This document shows, piece by piece, positions 1 through 7,641 of a stretch of DNA of 64,000 nt. Source of the stretch: CBDEFX01 sp965237635 (lineage in GTDB: Bacteria; Chloroflexota; Dehalococcoidia; Lucifugimonadales; CAUZJF01); assembly GCA_965237635.1 (NCBI GenBank), contig CBDEFX010000001.1:930001-994000 (forward strand). Direction: 5' to 3'. The notes beneath the pieces are model-generated. The model did no database searches. It was not told the DNA's origin and saw only the letters and a list, made by a program, of their open reading frames with translations. The position numbers were made by a program, and so were the translations under genes. Position 1 is the stretch's first letter, and each line of letters opens with the position of its first letter.

Positions 1-33
1 TAGTGCCGCTTAGACAGATTGTTCCAGCAAATA

Positions 34-117
34 CTCGATCTATCCGTCGCCTGTACGGGCAGGTTGTCAAACCTGCTCGATCTATCCGTCGCTTGTAGGG
101 GCAGGTTTCAAACCTGC
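34..117. repeat. Two tandem 42-bp units, each with a palindrome
   Basis: Units 34-75 and 76-117 both begin CTCGATCTATCCGTCGC and end in an inverted repeat around CAGGTT/AACCTG. The second carries the form GTAGGGGCAGGTT-TC-AAACCTGCCC (95-120). It belongs to the dispersed palindrome family seen at 1488, 7090, 9589, 20074, 28017 and 28212. It lies downstream of pyrH, so as RNA it would fold into a hairpin past that gene's stop codon. Confidence 0.8.
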
Positions 118-136
118 CCGCTCGTCGCCGGTGCAG

Positions 137-877
137 CTAACTCATCTGGGTCTCGGCCACTAGGGTTCCCAACCACTCCCCGGCGATGATGCGTTGGATG
201 CTGCCCTCGGCGAACAGGTCAAAGACCACGATCGGCACGTTGTTGTCCATACACAGAGAAAGAGCGGTGCTGTCCATGATCTCCAGCCGCTTCTCCATGA
301 CGTCACGGTAGGTTAGAAACTCGAACTTGGCGGCCCCGGGATCGACGTTAGGGTCGGCGGCGTAAACCCCGTCGACCTCGTGTTTTGCCATGAGCAGGAT
401 CTTGGCATCGATCTCGATGGCCCGAAGCGCGGCAGCCGTGTCGGTCGTCATGAAGGGGTTGCCTATACCGGCGGCGAAGATGACCACCCGGCCCTTCTCC
501 AGGTGCCGTATTGCACGGCGCCGAATGTATGGCTCGGCCACCTGCTGGACTGCGATGGCGGTCTGTGTCCTGGTATCGACTCCGAGCCGGTGTTCCAAAG
601 CGTCCTGGAGGGCCAAAGCGTTAATGATGGTCGCCACCATCCCAGCATAGTCAGCCGTGGCCCTGTCCATGCCCTCGGCTTCGGCCTCGGCGCCTCTCCA
701 GATGTTGCCACCCCCCACCACAACCCCTAACTCCACCCCCAAATCGTGCACGGTCTTGATCTGATGAGCCATATAGGTGATAGCTTCGGGGTCGATACCG
801 TAGCCGCGGCTGCCCTTGAACGACTCCCCGCTGAGTTTCAGCAGGACACGGCTGTACTTAGGAGGACCGATGGTCAC
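137..877 (-). CDS. pyrH: UMP kinase
   Basis: Cytosolic UMP kinase, which phosphorylates UMP to UDP with ATP in pyrimidine nucleotide synthesis. The 246-residue protein has the full length of the bacterial amino-acid-kinase-fold family. Visible motifs are KLSGESFKG near residues 14-22 (phosphate binding), GGGNIWRG near 55-62, DYAGM near 76-80 for UMP contact, and GNPFMTTDTAA near 139-149. It is the last gene in the minus-strand order rpsB, tsf, pyrH, with only 3 bases between the tsf stop and its ATG, so it is very probably co-transcribed with tsf. The usual next gene, frr, would lie beyond the window edge. The identification is firm. Confidence 0.97.
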   Translation of the reverse strand: MTIGPPKYSRVLLKLSGESFKGSRGYGIDPEAITYMAHQIKTVHDLGVELGVVVGGGNIWRGAEAEAEGMDRATADYAGMVATIINALALQDALEHRLGVDTRTQTAIAVQQVAEPYIRRRAIRHLEKGRVVIFAAGIGNPFMTTDTAAALRAIEIDAKILLMAKHEVDGVYAADPNVDPGAAKFEFLTYRDVMEKRLEIMDSTALSLCMDNNVPIVVFDLFAEGSIQRIIAGEWLGTLVAETQMS

Positions 878-880
878 AGC

Positions 881-1384
881 CTATTCTCCGAGGGAGAACC
901 TGGCGAACCTCCGGATCCGAACGTTCTCCCCCACCTTGGCGATTGTCTCGCTCACTATGTCCCTCACCGTCTTGGGAGGGTCCTTGATAAACGACTGTTC
1001 CATCAGACAGGCCTGTTGAGGGTCGGCGTCTTCTCCTTCGGGGATGTCAGCACGGTCTATGTATAAGGGCGCCATGGCGGCTACCTGCATAGCGACGTCG
1101 TGGGCCAGGCTCTTGAAGTCGGGGGTACGCGCCACGAAATCCGTCTCGCAGTTGACCTCGACTATCGCCCCTACCCGGCCACCGCTGTGAATATACGCTT
1201 CTACGAGACCCTCGTTCGTAGCCCTCGACGATTTCTTCGCCGCAGCGCCGATTCCTTGTTTTCTTAGTATCTCCTGGGCCTTGTCTATGTCTCCGTCGGC
1301 GGACTCTAGTGCTCTCTTGGAGTCCATGATCCCGGCGCCGGACTGGTCTCTTAGGGCTTTGACGAGCTCTGTCGTTACTTCCAA
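881..1384 (-). CDS. tsf: Elongation factor Ts, short form
   Basis: Nucleotide-exchange factor for EF-Tu. The N-terminal UBA-like region (residues 1-50, with LRDQSGAGIMDSKRAL) and the signature TDFVAR (81-86) are clear. At 167 residues it is far shorter than the roughly 280-residue enterobacterial protein and close to the single-core form known from Thermus, so it should lack the second core subdomain and coiled coil. It is usually in one operon with rpsB; here 348 bases separate them, filled by a palindromic repeat and a 165-bp MITE, which may reduce coupling of tsf to rpsB. Confidence 0.95.
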   Translation of the reverse strand: MEVTTELVKALRDQSGAGIMDSKRALESADGDIDKAQEILRKQGIGAAAKKSSRATNEGLVEAYIHSGGRVGAIVEVNCETDFVARTPDFKSLAHDVAMQVAAMAPLYIDRADIPEGEDADPQQACLMEQSFIKDPPKTVRDIVSETIAKVGENVRIRRFARFSLGE

Positions 1385-1565
1385 GGCTTCTCCTACCCAC
1401 CGACTTTGTACTTAGAGTCGTATGCCTGTCCTGAGCAAGGTCGAAGGGTCGAACCACCATCCCGGCCCTCCAACCTGGACGTAGGACGTAGGGGCGGGTT
1501 TCAAACCCGCCCTCTTTGACGGGAGACGAAACAGGTGAGGGTGTCCCCATCCTCTTTGCGCAAAG
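1385..1565. other. rpsB-tsf spacer with repeat fragments
   Basis: No gene is visible. The stretch holds a copy of the ...CCTGAGCAAGGTCGAAGG dispersed sequence (about 1428-1450), the palindrome at 1488-1513 and a short repeat-derived tract containing GGTGAGGGTGTCCCC. Together with the MITE it forms an unusually long spacer inside a normally tight ribosomal operon. Confidence 0.6.
1488..1513. repeat. Dispersed palindrome (GCGGGTTT/AAACCCGC type)
   Basis: The sequence GTAGGGGCGGGTTT-C-AAACCCGCCC is a near-perfect inverted repeat able to form a GC-rich hairpin of about 11 base pairs. The same core recurs in intergenic positions at 95, 20074, 28017 and 28212. Confidence 0.8.
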
Positions 1566-1730
1566 TTGATTCTCTCGTAAAAAGTCTGTTCAGGTCGAAT
1601 TAGAACAACCGTGCCCACGCCTGGGTACAATATACAGTCTCTGTTCCGTATACTACCCCAACATACGGTAGCGCTCAGATGTGCTAAATCGCTAGAACTT
1701 CCTCAAACCGGGTTTTTACGAGGGAATCAA
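1566..1730. mobile_element. 165-bp MITE, copy 1
   Basis: It begins TTGATTCTCTCGTAAAAA and ends TTTTTACGAGGGAATCAA, giving 18-bp terminal inverted repeats with one mismatch. Flanking dinucleotides AG (1564-1565 and 1731-1732) look like a 2-bp target duplication. The second copy, at 45733-45897, is inverted, also exactly 165 bp, and differs at about 7 positions (roughly 96% identity). No transposase fits inside, so it is non-autonomous. The right end lies 2 bp past the rpsB stop codon. Both copies encode the start of the same open frame (MYPGVGT...VLIRP), which reads out of the element. Confidence 0.85.
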
Positions 1731-1732
1731 AG

Positions 1733-2698
1733 TTACTCGGTCTGAGGGGCAGTCGATTCGGCCTCGTCTGCGCCACCTTCGGCGGTCGCTTCGTCTTGTA
1801 TTGCCTCAGGCTCGGATGGTAACTCCGTCTCACCGGTATCGGCTGCCGCGACCGATCCCACTCCGACATCGTCCACCGCAGTCGGCGTCGGCTCTGCTGA
1901 GATCGTGGGCCGAAGTCCCTGATCTCGGTCCTCCTCTTCCGGCCCCTCTGCGGCAAGCTCGTCCAACATGGCAACCCGCCGGTTCTTGCCCTCAATGACA
2001 GCATCAGCGATTCGGGCGGTCACCAGCCTGATCGACCTAATAGCATCGTCGTTCCCAGGGATAGGGTAGTCGATCTGGGCAGGATCACAGTCGGTGTCCA
2101 CAAGGGCGGCGATCGGCACTCCGACGCGCCGGGCCTCGGCAACCGCGATCGCTTCCTTCCCTACATCGATCACAAACAGGGCGCCGGGTAACTCCGTCAT
2201 CTCCTTGATGCCACCCAGATTCCTGTTGAGACGCGCGATGGCGTCTTCCAGCTTCAACCCCTCCTTCTTAGGAAGAACGGCAAGCTCTCCGCTCTCCTTC
2301 CTCGCCTCTAGCTTTACGAGGTAGTCAATACGACCTTGAATGGTCTTGAAATTGGTGAGGGTGCCACCCAGCCACCGGGTGCTGACGTAGAACGCTCCGC
2401 ACCGCTCGGCCTCGGCCGTTATCGTATCGTGAGCCTGCTTCTTGGTCCCTACGAGGGTCACTCCCTTGCCTTGTGCGGCGATCTCCTCGATGAACGCAGC
2501 CGCCCGCTCAATGTAGTGAAGCGTCTGCTGGAGGTCTATGATGTGGATGCCATTCCGATGAGAAAAGATATACTGCCTCATCTTCGGATTCCAGCGCCGC
2601 CTCTGATGCCCGAAGTGGACGCCGGCCTCCAGCAGGGACTTCATTGTGATGGGCGGCCGCTCCGGCTCGGCCCGCTCCTCAACCAACTGTTCCACCAT
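1733..2698 (-). CDS. rpsB: Ribosomal protein S2 with long acidic C-terminal tail
   Basis: 30S subunit protein S2. The S2 core spans about residues 15-240: ITMKSLLEAGVHFGHQRRRW at the front, then GTKKQAHD, RWLGGTLTNF and PIPGNDDAIRSIR. The last 75 or so residues are an acidic, Ala/Glu/Thr/Pro-rich low-complexity extension, making the protein 321 residues against about 240-255 in most bacteria. The ATG is preceded by GGAAGG at a good distance. It heads the rpsB-tsf-pyrH series. Confidence 0.96.
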   Translation of the reverse strand: MVEQLVEERAEPERPPITMKSLLEAGVHFGHQRRRWNPKMRQYIFSHRNGIHIIDLQQTLHYIERAAAFIEEIAAQGKGVTLVGTKKQAHDTITAEAERCGAFYVSTRWLGGTLTNFKTIQGRIDYLVKLEARKESGELAVLPKKEGLKLEDAIARLNRNLGGIKEMTELPGALFVIDVGKEAIAVAEARRVGVPIAALVDTDCDPAQIDYPIPGNDDAIRSIRLVTARIADAVIEGKNRRVAMLDELAAEGPEEEDRDQGLRPTISAEPTPTAVDDVGVGSVAAADTGETELPSEPEAIQDEATAEGGADEAESTAPQTE

Positions 2699-2762
2699 AA
2701 AGCTTACCTTCCTAGCTCGCTAAGGGATTGACCAGGGAATCCCATCGTAGACACATCGGTGA

Positions 2763-2791
2763 AGTATAACATAGTTCCCCGAGGCTAAGCC
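2763..2791 (-). promoter_or_regulatory. Possible rpsB promoter
   Basis: On the minus strand GTTATACT (-10-like TATACT at 2768-2763) stands about 65 bases before the rpsB ATG. No good -35 hexamer is present at the right distance, so this is a weak, position-based call. Confidence 0.35.
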
Positions 2792-2798
2792 GCTGCAG

Positions 2799-2826
2799 AA
2801 AAGCCGTGTGGGCTTTTTCATTTTTC
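2799..2826. terminator. Hairpin with T tract in the rpsB/rpsO divergent region
   Basis: AAAAGCC-GTGTG-GGCTTTTT followed by CATTTTT resembles a factor-independent terminator read on the plus strand. It lies between two divergently transcribed genes, so no upstream plus-strand gene in the window needs it. It may insulate rpsO from antisense transcription. Confidence 0.4.
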
Positions 2827-2890
2827 CAATATCACGCATCGTTGACTCGTGCCTCGAGGGCACTACGAACGGGACCCACACTCCGTTCGC

Positions 2891-2970
2891 CCTGAGTAGT
2901 CCCGATGCCGCCCCGATGCGGCATCGGGGGGACGTATCGAAGCCTGCCCTGAGCGAAGTCGAAGGGGGCT
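2891..2970. repeat. Dispersed intergenic repeat (GAGTAGTCCCGAT...CGTATCGA)
   Basis: The element contains CCTGAGTAGTCCCGATG, a GCCGC...GCGGC inverted repeat, GGGACGTATCGA and then CCTGAGCGAAGTCGAAGG. Related copies occur at 6150, 7508, 37376 and 55838. All are intergenic, and the core is palindromic (CCCGAT...ATCGGG). Confidence 0.7.
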
Positions 2971-2979
2971 CATTCGGAA

Positions 2980-3008
2980 TTGATGCCGCGAACCCCATAT
3001 GATACAAT
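2980..3008 (+). promoter_or_regulatory. rpsO promoter
   Basis: TTGATG (2980-2985), a 17-base spacer and TACAAT (3003-3008) make a good sigma-70-type promoter about 36 bases upstream of the rpsO ATG. Confidence 0.7.
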
Positions 3009-3043
3009 CTATCCGAGTCTAGGAACGATTGGATCGGTGACGG

Positions 3044-3313
3044 ATGGGATTGGATAGGTCAACCAAGGAATCAATTGTCGAGGAGTACCAGACGCAGGAG
3101 GGCGACACCGGCTCCACCGAAGTCCAGGTGGCGCTGCTCACCACCCGAATAAGTCGACTGGGAGAACACCTCAGAGTCCATAGGCATGACGAGGCCACAC
3201 GTTGGGGCCTGCTTGGCCTGGTTGGGCGTCGCCGCCGACTGCTCCAGTATCTCAACAAGCAAGATGTGGGCCGTTACAGGTCACTCATCGCTAAGCTTGG
3301 ACTAAGAAGATAG
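3044..3313 (+). CDS. rpsO: Ribosomal protein S15
   Basis: 30S protein S15, which nucleates assembly of the central domain by binding 16S rRNA. At 89 residues it has the standard length. Conserved parts are DTGSTEVQVALLTTRI (residues 21-36), the HLRVHRHD region, RRRRLLQYL (57-66) and the C-terminal YRSLIAKLGLRR. It is the first gene of an rpsO-pnp pair, the same order as in E. coli, where S15 and PNPase are both regulated at this locus. Confidence 0.97.
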   Translation: MGLDRSTKESIVEEYQTQEGDTGSTEVQVALLTTRISRLGEHLRVHRHDEATRWGLLGLVGRRRRLLQYLNKQDVGRYRSLIAKLGLRR

Positions 3314-3336
3314 TCCCGATCTGTCGGGGCTTTTTT
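3312..3336 (+). terminator. Hairpin plus T6 between rpsO and pnp
   Basis: AGTCCCGA-TCTG-TCGGGGCT followed directly by TTTTTT is a classic intrinsic terminator shape starting at the rpsO stop codon. With pnp only 33 bases further on, it probably works as a partial terminator or attenuator between the two genes. Confidence 0.8.
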
Positions 3337-3368
3337 CTTGTCTCATCTTCAGGAGGTTTATCTTATTC

Positions 3369-5675
3369 ATGGTTTCTAATTTTGAGCGACAGGTAGGCGC
3401 AAAGCCCTTTACCGTCGAGACCGGCAGGCTTGCCCAGCAGGCCAACGGCTCTGTCTTGATTCGGTATGGGGACTCCGTGGCGCTGGTCGCCGCCACGATG
3501 AGCAACCCCCGAGAGGGCATCGACTTCTTTCCGCTGACCATCGACTTCGAGGAGCGGCTATACGCCAGAGGCAAGATCCCGGGCAGCTTCTTCCGAAGGG
3601 AGGGGCGTCCCAGCAGCGATGCGATTCTCACAGACCGGCTGACCGACCGGCCGCTAAGACCTCTCTTCCCAAAGGGATTCAGAAACGAGGTCCAGATTAT
3701 AGTCACCGCCCTGTCCTCAGACCAGGAAAACCCTATGGACATCCTGGTAATAGTGGGCGCCTCCACGGCCCTGGGCATCTCTGATATCCCATTCGGAGGG
3801 CCGATAGGCGCCTGTCGCATTGGGTACGTGGGCGACCAGTACGTGGTGAACCCCACCTACCAGCAGCTTGAGGACAGCCAGCTGGACCTAGTGGTTGCGA
3901 GTACCAAGGACGGCGTTCTGATGATGGAGGCCGGCAGCAACCAGGTGTCCGAGGACCTGGTACTGGGCGGAATTCGTCAAGCCTTAGAGGCCAACCTGGA
4001 GGTGATCGCTCTCCAAGACGAGATGGTCAGTTCAATCGGAAAGCCCAAGGTCGATTTCCAGAGCGCTGAGCTCCCGGCCGACCTAGTCTCCCGGATTGAG
4101 ACGGTCGTCGACGGCAGGCTGGACGGCGCACTCGACGCGAGTGGAGGCAAGGACGAGCAGGCCAGCCGGCTCGACGCTCTCAAGAGCGAGGTCGTGGAGA
4201 AGCTCGGCGAGGACCAGGACGCCGCGCAGGTAAAAGAAGCCTACGAGGCGGTGGTAGACAAGGCGTTCCGAGCTCGGATTCTTGGTGGAGGCGAGCGGCC
4301 GGACGGACGGGGACTGAAGGAGATAAGAGCACTGGACTGCGATGTCGCGGTCCTCCCACGCACCCATGGCACCGGTCTCTTCAGCCGTGGGGAGACACAG
4401 GTCCTCGGGGTTGCAACGCTAGGGCCGGTGGGCGACGCTCAAAGACTCGATAACCTGAGTCCTCAAGAGTCGAAGCGCTTCATGCTCCACTACAACTTCC
4501 CTCCCTACAGCACCGGGGAGACACGTTTTATTGGCTCCCCAAAGAGAAGGGACATAGGGCACGGGGCCCTGGCCGAGAGAGCCCTGGAACCGGTGCTACC
4601 TGGCGAGGACGAGTTCCCATATACGATCAGACTCGTGGCCGAGGTCCTGAGCTCCAACGGCAGCACGTCTATGGGCAGCGTCTGCGCTTGCACCCTTGCC
4701 CTGATGGACGCAGGAGTGCCCATCAAGGCCCCCGTCGCTGGAATCTCGATAGGTCTTATTACCTCAGACAACGGAGCATTCGCAGCCCTGACCGATATAC
4801 AAGGGATGGAAGACCATCTCGGCGACATGGACTTCAAGGTCGCGGGGACGGCCGACGGCATCACCGCCATACAGCTGGACATCAAAGTCAAGAGTATTGG
4901 TCTCGACGTTATCGAGGCGGCGCTCTCGCAGGCCAAGGAGGCGAGACTGACCATCCTGGACCGCATGGCGGAGGCAATCGAAGTGCCGCGGGTCGATATG
5001 AGCCCGTACGCTCCCAGAATGACACGGATCCGGATCCCTGTCGATAAGATCGGCGCGGTCATCGGCCCCGGCGGAAAGATGATACGGGGCATCATAGAGG
5101 AGACGAAGGCCACGGTGGATGTCCAGGACGACGGCACGGTCACGATCGGCTCGACCGACGAGTCTGCGGCGCGAAAGGCCGTCGAGATGATCGAGGCCCT
5201 GACTAAAGAGGCAAAAGTGGGCGAGATCTACACCGGCAAGGTCGTCCGGACACTCGATTTTGGCGCCTTCGTTGAAATCCTTCCAGGGACCGACGGCATG
5301 GTACACATCAGTGAGCTTGCCAACCACCACGTCCCGACGGTGCAGGACGAGGTCCAGGTCGGCGACATCATAACGGTCCTCGTAAAGGGTATCGATCCCT
5401 CCGGGAAGATCTCACTATCGCGCCGCGCACTCCTAGAGAGCGAAGAAGGCGAAGAGGGCACCGACACACCTGTAGGCACCCAGGGCCCACCGGAACGTAG
5501 GCAAGAAGGCGGACCGAGTAGAGGCCCAAGAGCAGGCAACGACAGACCGAGAGGCGACGGCCGGCCCGGCGGCTTCCGAGGCGGCGGACCACGACCCCAG
5601 AGCGGGTGGCGCGGCGACCAAAGAGGCGGCCCAAGGTCGGGCCCACGCCCACCGGAACACCGGCCTCCCCGCTGA
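3369..5675 (+). CDS. pnp: Polyribonucleotide nucleotidyltransferase with RG-rich tail
   Basis: PNPase degrades RNA 3' to 5' phosphorolytically and helps form the degradosome. The 768-residue protein shows two RNase PH domains (about 1-225 and 305-545, the second with RPDGRGLKEIRALDCDV and THGTGLFSRGETQ), a KH domain near 550-615 (IGAVIGPGGKMIRGI) and an S1 domain near 618-690 (GKVVRTLDFGAFVEILPGTDG). The last 65 or so residues are a disordered Arg/Gly/Pro-rich tail with several RGG-like motifs, beyond the usual roughly 700-residue length. AGGAGG at 3351-3356 supports the ATG. Confidence 0.97.
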   Translation: MVSNFERQVGAKPFTVETGRLAQQANGSVLIRYGDSVALVAATMSNPREGIDFFPLTIDFEERLYARGKIPGSFFRREGRPSSDAILTDRLTDRPLRPLFPKGFRNEVQIIVTALSSDQENPMDILVIVGASTALGISDIPFGGPIGACRIGYVGDQYVVNPTYQQLEDSQLDLVVASTKDGVLMMEAGSNQVSEDLVLGGIRQALEANLEVIALQDEMVSSIGKPKVDFQSAELPADLVSRIETVVDGRLDGALDASGGKDEQASRLDALKSEVVEKLGEDQDAAQVKEAYEAVVDKAFRARILGGGERPDGRGLKEIRALDCDVAVLPRTHGTGLFSRGETQVLGVATLGPVGDAQRLDNLSPQESKRFMLHYNFPPYSTGETRFIGSPKRRDIGHGALAERALEPVLPGEDEFPYTIRLVAEVLSSNGSTSMGSVCACTLALMDAGVPIKAPVAGISIGLITSDNGAFAALTDIQGMEDHLGDMDFKVAGTADGITAIQLDIKVKSIGLDVIEAALSQAKEARLTILDRMAEAIEVPRVDMSPYAPRMTRIRIPVDKIGAVIGPGGKMIRGIIEETKATVDVQDDGTVTIGSTDESAARKAVEMIEALTKEAKVGEIYTGKVVRTLDFGAFVEILPGTDGMVHISELANHHVPTVQDEVQVGDIITVLVKGIDPSGKISLSRRALLESEEGEEGTDTPVGTQGPPERRQEGGPSRGPRAGNDRPRGDGRPGGFRGGGPRPQSGWRGDQRGGPRSGPRPPEHRPPR

Positions 5676-5722
5676 TCTTAGTCGACTTGATGTCATCACT
5701 TCGGCTAGCTCAGTGCAAGCTC

Positions 5723-6105
5723 TGAGGAGTCCACGACGAAGGACCTGGGGCGTGGGTTCGCTCAGTCGACGTAGACATGCCATCCACACACGCCATCCTG
5801 AGGAGTCCGCGACGAAGGACCCGGGGCTGGGCGCTCACCCACAAATGTCATCCTGCCAATAAGCCCATGTCATCCTGAGGAGCCCGCGACGGAGGACCTG
5901 GGGCTGGGGCTCACCCACACATGTCATCCTGAGGAGCCCGCGACGAAGGACCTGGAGCGTCGGGCTCGCCCACACATGTCATCCTGAGGAGTCCACGACG
6001 AAGGACCTGGGGCGTCGGGCCCGCCCACACATGTCATCCTGCCATAAACCCATGTCATCCTGAGGAGTCCGCGACGAAGGACCTGGGGCTGGGGTTCGCG
6101 TAGTA
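5723..6105. repeat. Irregular tandem array, six copies of a 33-bp unit
   Basis: The unit reads about CATCCTGAGGAGTCCGCGAC + GAAGGACCTGGGG and appears near 5723, 5794, 5872, 5923, 5982 and 6056. Spacers are variable, with a shared CCCACACATGTCATCCTG connecting sequence. No coding potential is convincing. Irregular spacing and diverged units rule out a CRISPR array. Units of this style (CCTGAG...GAAGG) are also scattered singly through the window. Confidence 0.8.
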
Positions 6106-6149
6106 ACCTGGGCGTCTAGCCCCAATCGCAGACCCCAAGACCCGTACAC

Positions 6150-6187
6150 CCCGAGTAGTCCCGATTCAGATCGGGACGTATCGAGGG
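6150..6187. repeat. Dispersed intergenic repeat (GAGTAGTCCCGAT...CGTATCGA)
   Basis: CCGAGTAGTCCCGATT-CAG-ATCGGGACGTATCGAGG, a palindrome-cored copy of the family at 2891, 7508 and 55838, lying 64 bases before dapB. Confidence 0.75.
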
Positions 6188-6250
6188 GCCTGTCGAACGG
6201 CGGAAGCGCAGGCTGGACACACACGCACCCACCCCCCTGAGGAGCACACC

Positions 6251-7042
6251 ATGGCATCAATCAAAGTCGTAGTCCAAGGCATATCGGGAAGGATGGGCCA
6301 GGAGGTCCTCAAGGCACTCACTGGGGAACCGGACATGGAGCCGATCGGCGGCGTCGACTTGCAGGGTGATAGCGGACCGATCGCCCTCCCCGACGGCTCA
6401 GGCACCATCCCTTTCTCCACCGACCTCGAGAGCTCTATCGCCGACGCCGACGTAGTCGTCGACTTCACCAACGCTGACGGGGCGCTCTCCGTCATCCGCA
6501 CCACACCGGCCCGCAAGGTCAACTTGGTTATCGGCTCAACAGGTATCCAGCGGGCAGCGATCGACGAGGCCGATTCCCTAGCGCGAGAGCACGGGGTTGG
6601 CATAGTGATCGCCCCCAACTTCGCGATGGGCGCCGTACTCATGATTCACCTGGCGAAGGTGGCGTCCCGCTTCTTCGACTACGCCGACCTGACGGAGATG
6701 CACCACGAGGCCAAAATCGACGCGCCTTCCGGCACTGCACTGGCTATCGCAAAGGCGGCCTCCGAGGGCAAAGGCGAGGCCTTCAAGGCACCAGCCGCCG
6801 AGGAGGAGCTGGTGCGCGGAACGCGAGGGGGCACGACCGAGGGCGTCACAATTCACAGCGCACGAATGCCGGGGCGCATGGCCCACCACGAGCTGGTCTT
6901 CGGGGCCCTCGGGCAGACCCTCACCATCCGCCACGACTCCATCAACCGCGAGAGCTTCATGCCAGGAGTCATGATGGCCATCCGGCACGTAGTCACGTCG
7001 CCCGGCCTCACAGTCGGCCTCGACAAGATCATGGGCCTGTAA
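6251..7042 (+). CDS. dapB: 4-hydroxy-tetrahydrodipicolinate reductase
   Basis: NAD(P)H-dependent reductase of the diaminopimelate/lysine pathway, acting on the product of DapA. The 263-residue protein has the N-terminal Rossmann motif VVQGISGRMGQEV (6-18), the nucleotide-site turn VVVDFTNADG, the hinge APNFAMGA and the catalytic EMHHEAKIDAPSGTA (about 155-169). AGGAG lies just before the ATG. It is followed after about 600 bases by asd and dapA, which supply the preceding steps; the three genes are one functional cluster but probably not one transcript. Confidence 0.97.
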   Translation: MASIKVVVQGISGRMGQEVLKALTGEPDMEPIGGVDLQGDSGPIALPDGSGTIPFSTDLESSIADADVVVDFTNADGALSVIRTTPARKVNLVIGSTGIQRAAIDEADSLAREHGVGIVIAPNFAMGAVLMIHLAKVASRFFDYADLTEMHHEAKIDAPSGTALAIAKAASEGKGEAFKAPAAEEELVRGTRGGTTEGVTIHSARMPGRMAHHELVFGALGQTLTIRHDSINRESFMPGVMMAIRHVVTSPGLTVGLDKIMGL

Positions 7043-7089
7043 GCTCGCTGCATTCGTATGACATTTTTTACAAGGCCGGTAAGACCACG

Positions 7090-7113
7090 TAGGGGCGCAC
7101 GGCGTGCGCCCTG
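7090..7113. repeat. Dispersed palindrome, variant core
   Basis: GTAGGGGCGCAC-GGC-GTGCGCCC keeps the GTAGGGGC arm of the family but has a different inner stem, so the stem is conserved by pairing more than by sequence. Confidence 0.65.
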
Positions 7114-7331
7114 CCTCCCGGTGGTTTCATCCCTTCGGGTACCCTGTTGCCAATTCGGGACTCCTTCGGAATTGGTCACGCCGGTTGTCTCCGATACCCT
7201 GATGGATGAAAACGAGCAGCCTTTGTCTCCCTGAACGGAGTGAAGGGCCTGGGGCGGCGGGGACGTTTCACTACGGCCGCCTCCAGTGGCCCCCCCAGCC
7301 CGAATTCCTCGCCCCGATGCCGACCCTCCCC

Positions 7332-7360
7332 TCGACAATTCCAAACAGTCGTGCTATACT
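7332..7360 (+). promoter_or_regulatory. Promoter upstream of asd-dapA
   Basis: TCGACA (7332-7337), 17 bases, TATACT (7355-7360). The predicted start, near 7367, coincides with the first base of a GGGACAG...CTGTCCC hairpin, so any transcript begins with that structure. Confidence 0.6.
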
Positions 7361-7367
7361 TAATCTA

Positions 7368-7475
7368 GGGACAGACCCAAGCGGCCTGTCCCATTTTCTT
7401 TGCCCATCTGTCCCACGGTGTACCGAAGTCCCGTAACTGAGTGGGACACAATGGGGCAGAATGGGACACTTTTTC
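7368..7475 (+). promoter_or_regulatory. Candidate attenuator leader of asd
   Basis: Arms that can pair in alternative ways are GGGACAG (7368), CTGTCCC (7386), CTGTCCCAC (7408), GTGGGACA (7441) and TGGGACA (7462). Pairing 7368 with 7386 gives a hairpin followed by ATTTTCTTT. Pairing 7408 with 7462 gives a hairpin followed by CTTTTTC. Pairing 7408 with 7441 competes with the latter. I recognise no known riboswitch core here, so this is a structural observation only. Confidence 0.4.
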
Positions 7476-7507
7476 AAACGCTAGGCCGGCCCTATGACTC
7501 CGTTCAT

Positions 7508-7545
7508 CCCGAGTAGTCCAGATGCCCCATCGGGACGTATCGAGG
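7508..7545. repeat. Dispersed intergenic repeat (GAGTAGTCC...GGACGTATCGA)
   Basis: CCCGAGTAGTCCAGATG-CCC-CATCGGGACGTATCGAGG, another copy of the 2891/6150/55838 family. Confidence 0.7.
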
Positions 7546-7641
7546 GAGCCCGTCCCTCAACCTCGAAAGGGTCCAGCAGCCCTGGATTCGCCGAGCGAAA
7601 ACGTTTATCATCACCTTAGATTGAAGGGCGGTGACCGGAAC

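Larger units (their letters stand above)
7043..7641. other. dapB-asd intergenic region, non-coding but structured
   Basis: No gene is visible. The stretch contains a palindrome (7090-7113), repeat fragments (CCTGAACGGAGTGAAGG near 7230), a promoter (7332-7360), two mutually competing terminator-like hairpins (7368-7475) and a dispersed repeat (7508-7545). Its length and structure suggest a regulated leader for asd-dapA. Confidence 0.55.

Noticed and set aside
5723..6105. CRISPR array
   Set aside because: Units differ in sequence and spacing (about 50-80 bases apart), spacers are repeated parts of the same connector, and no cas gene is present.
7043..7641. Lysine riboswitch before asd
   Set aside because: The five-way core and its conserved loops were not recognised. 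The pairings seen are simple alternative hairpins.
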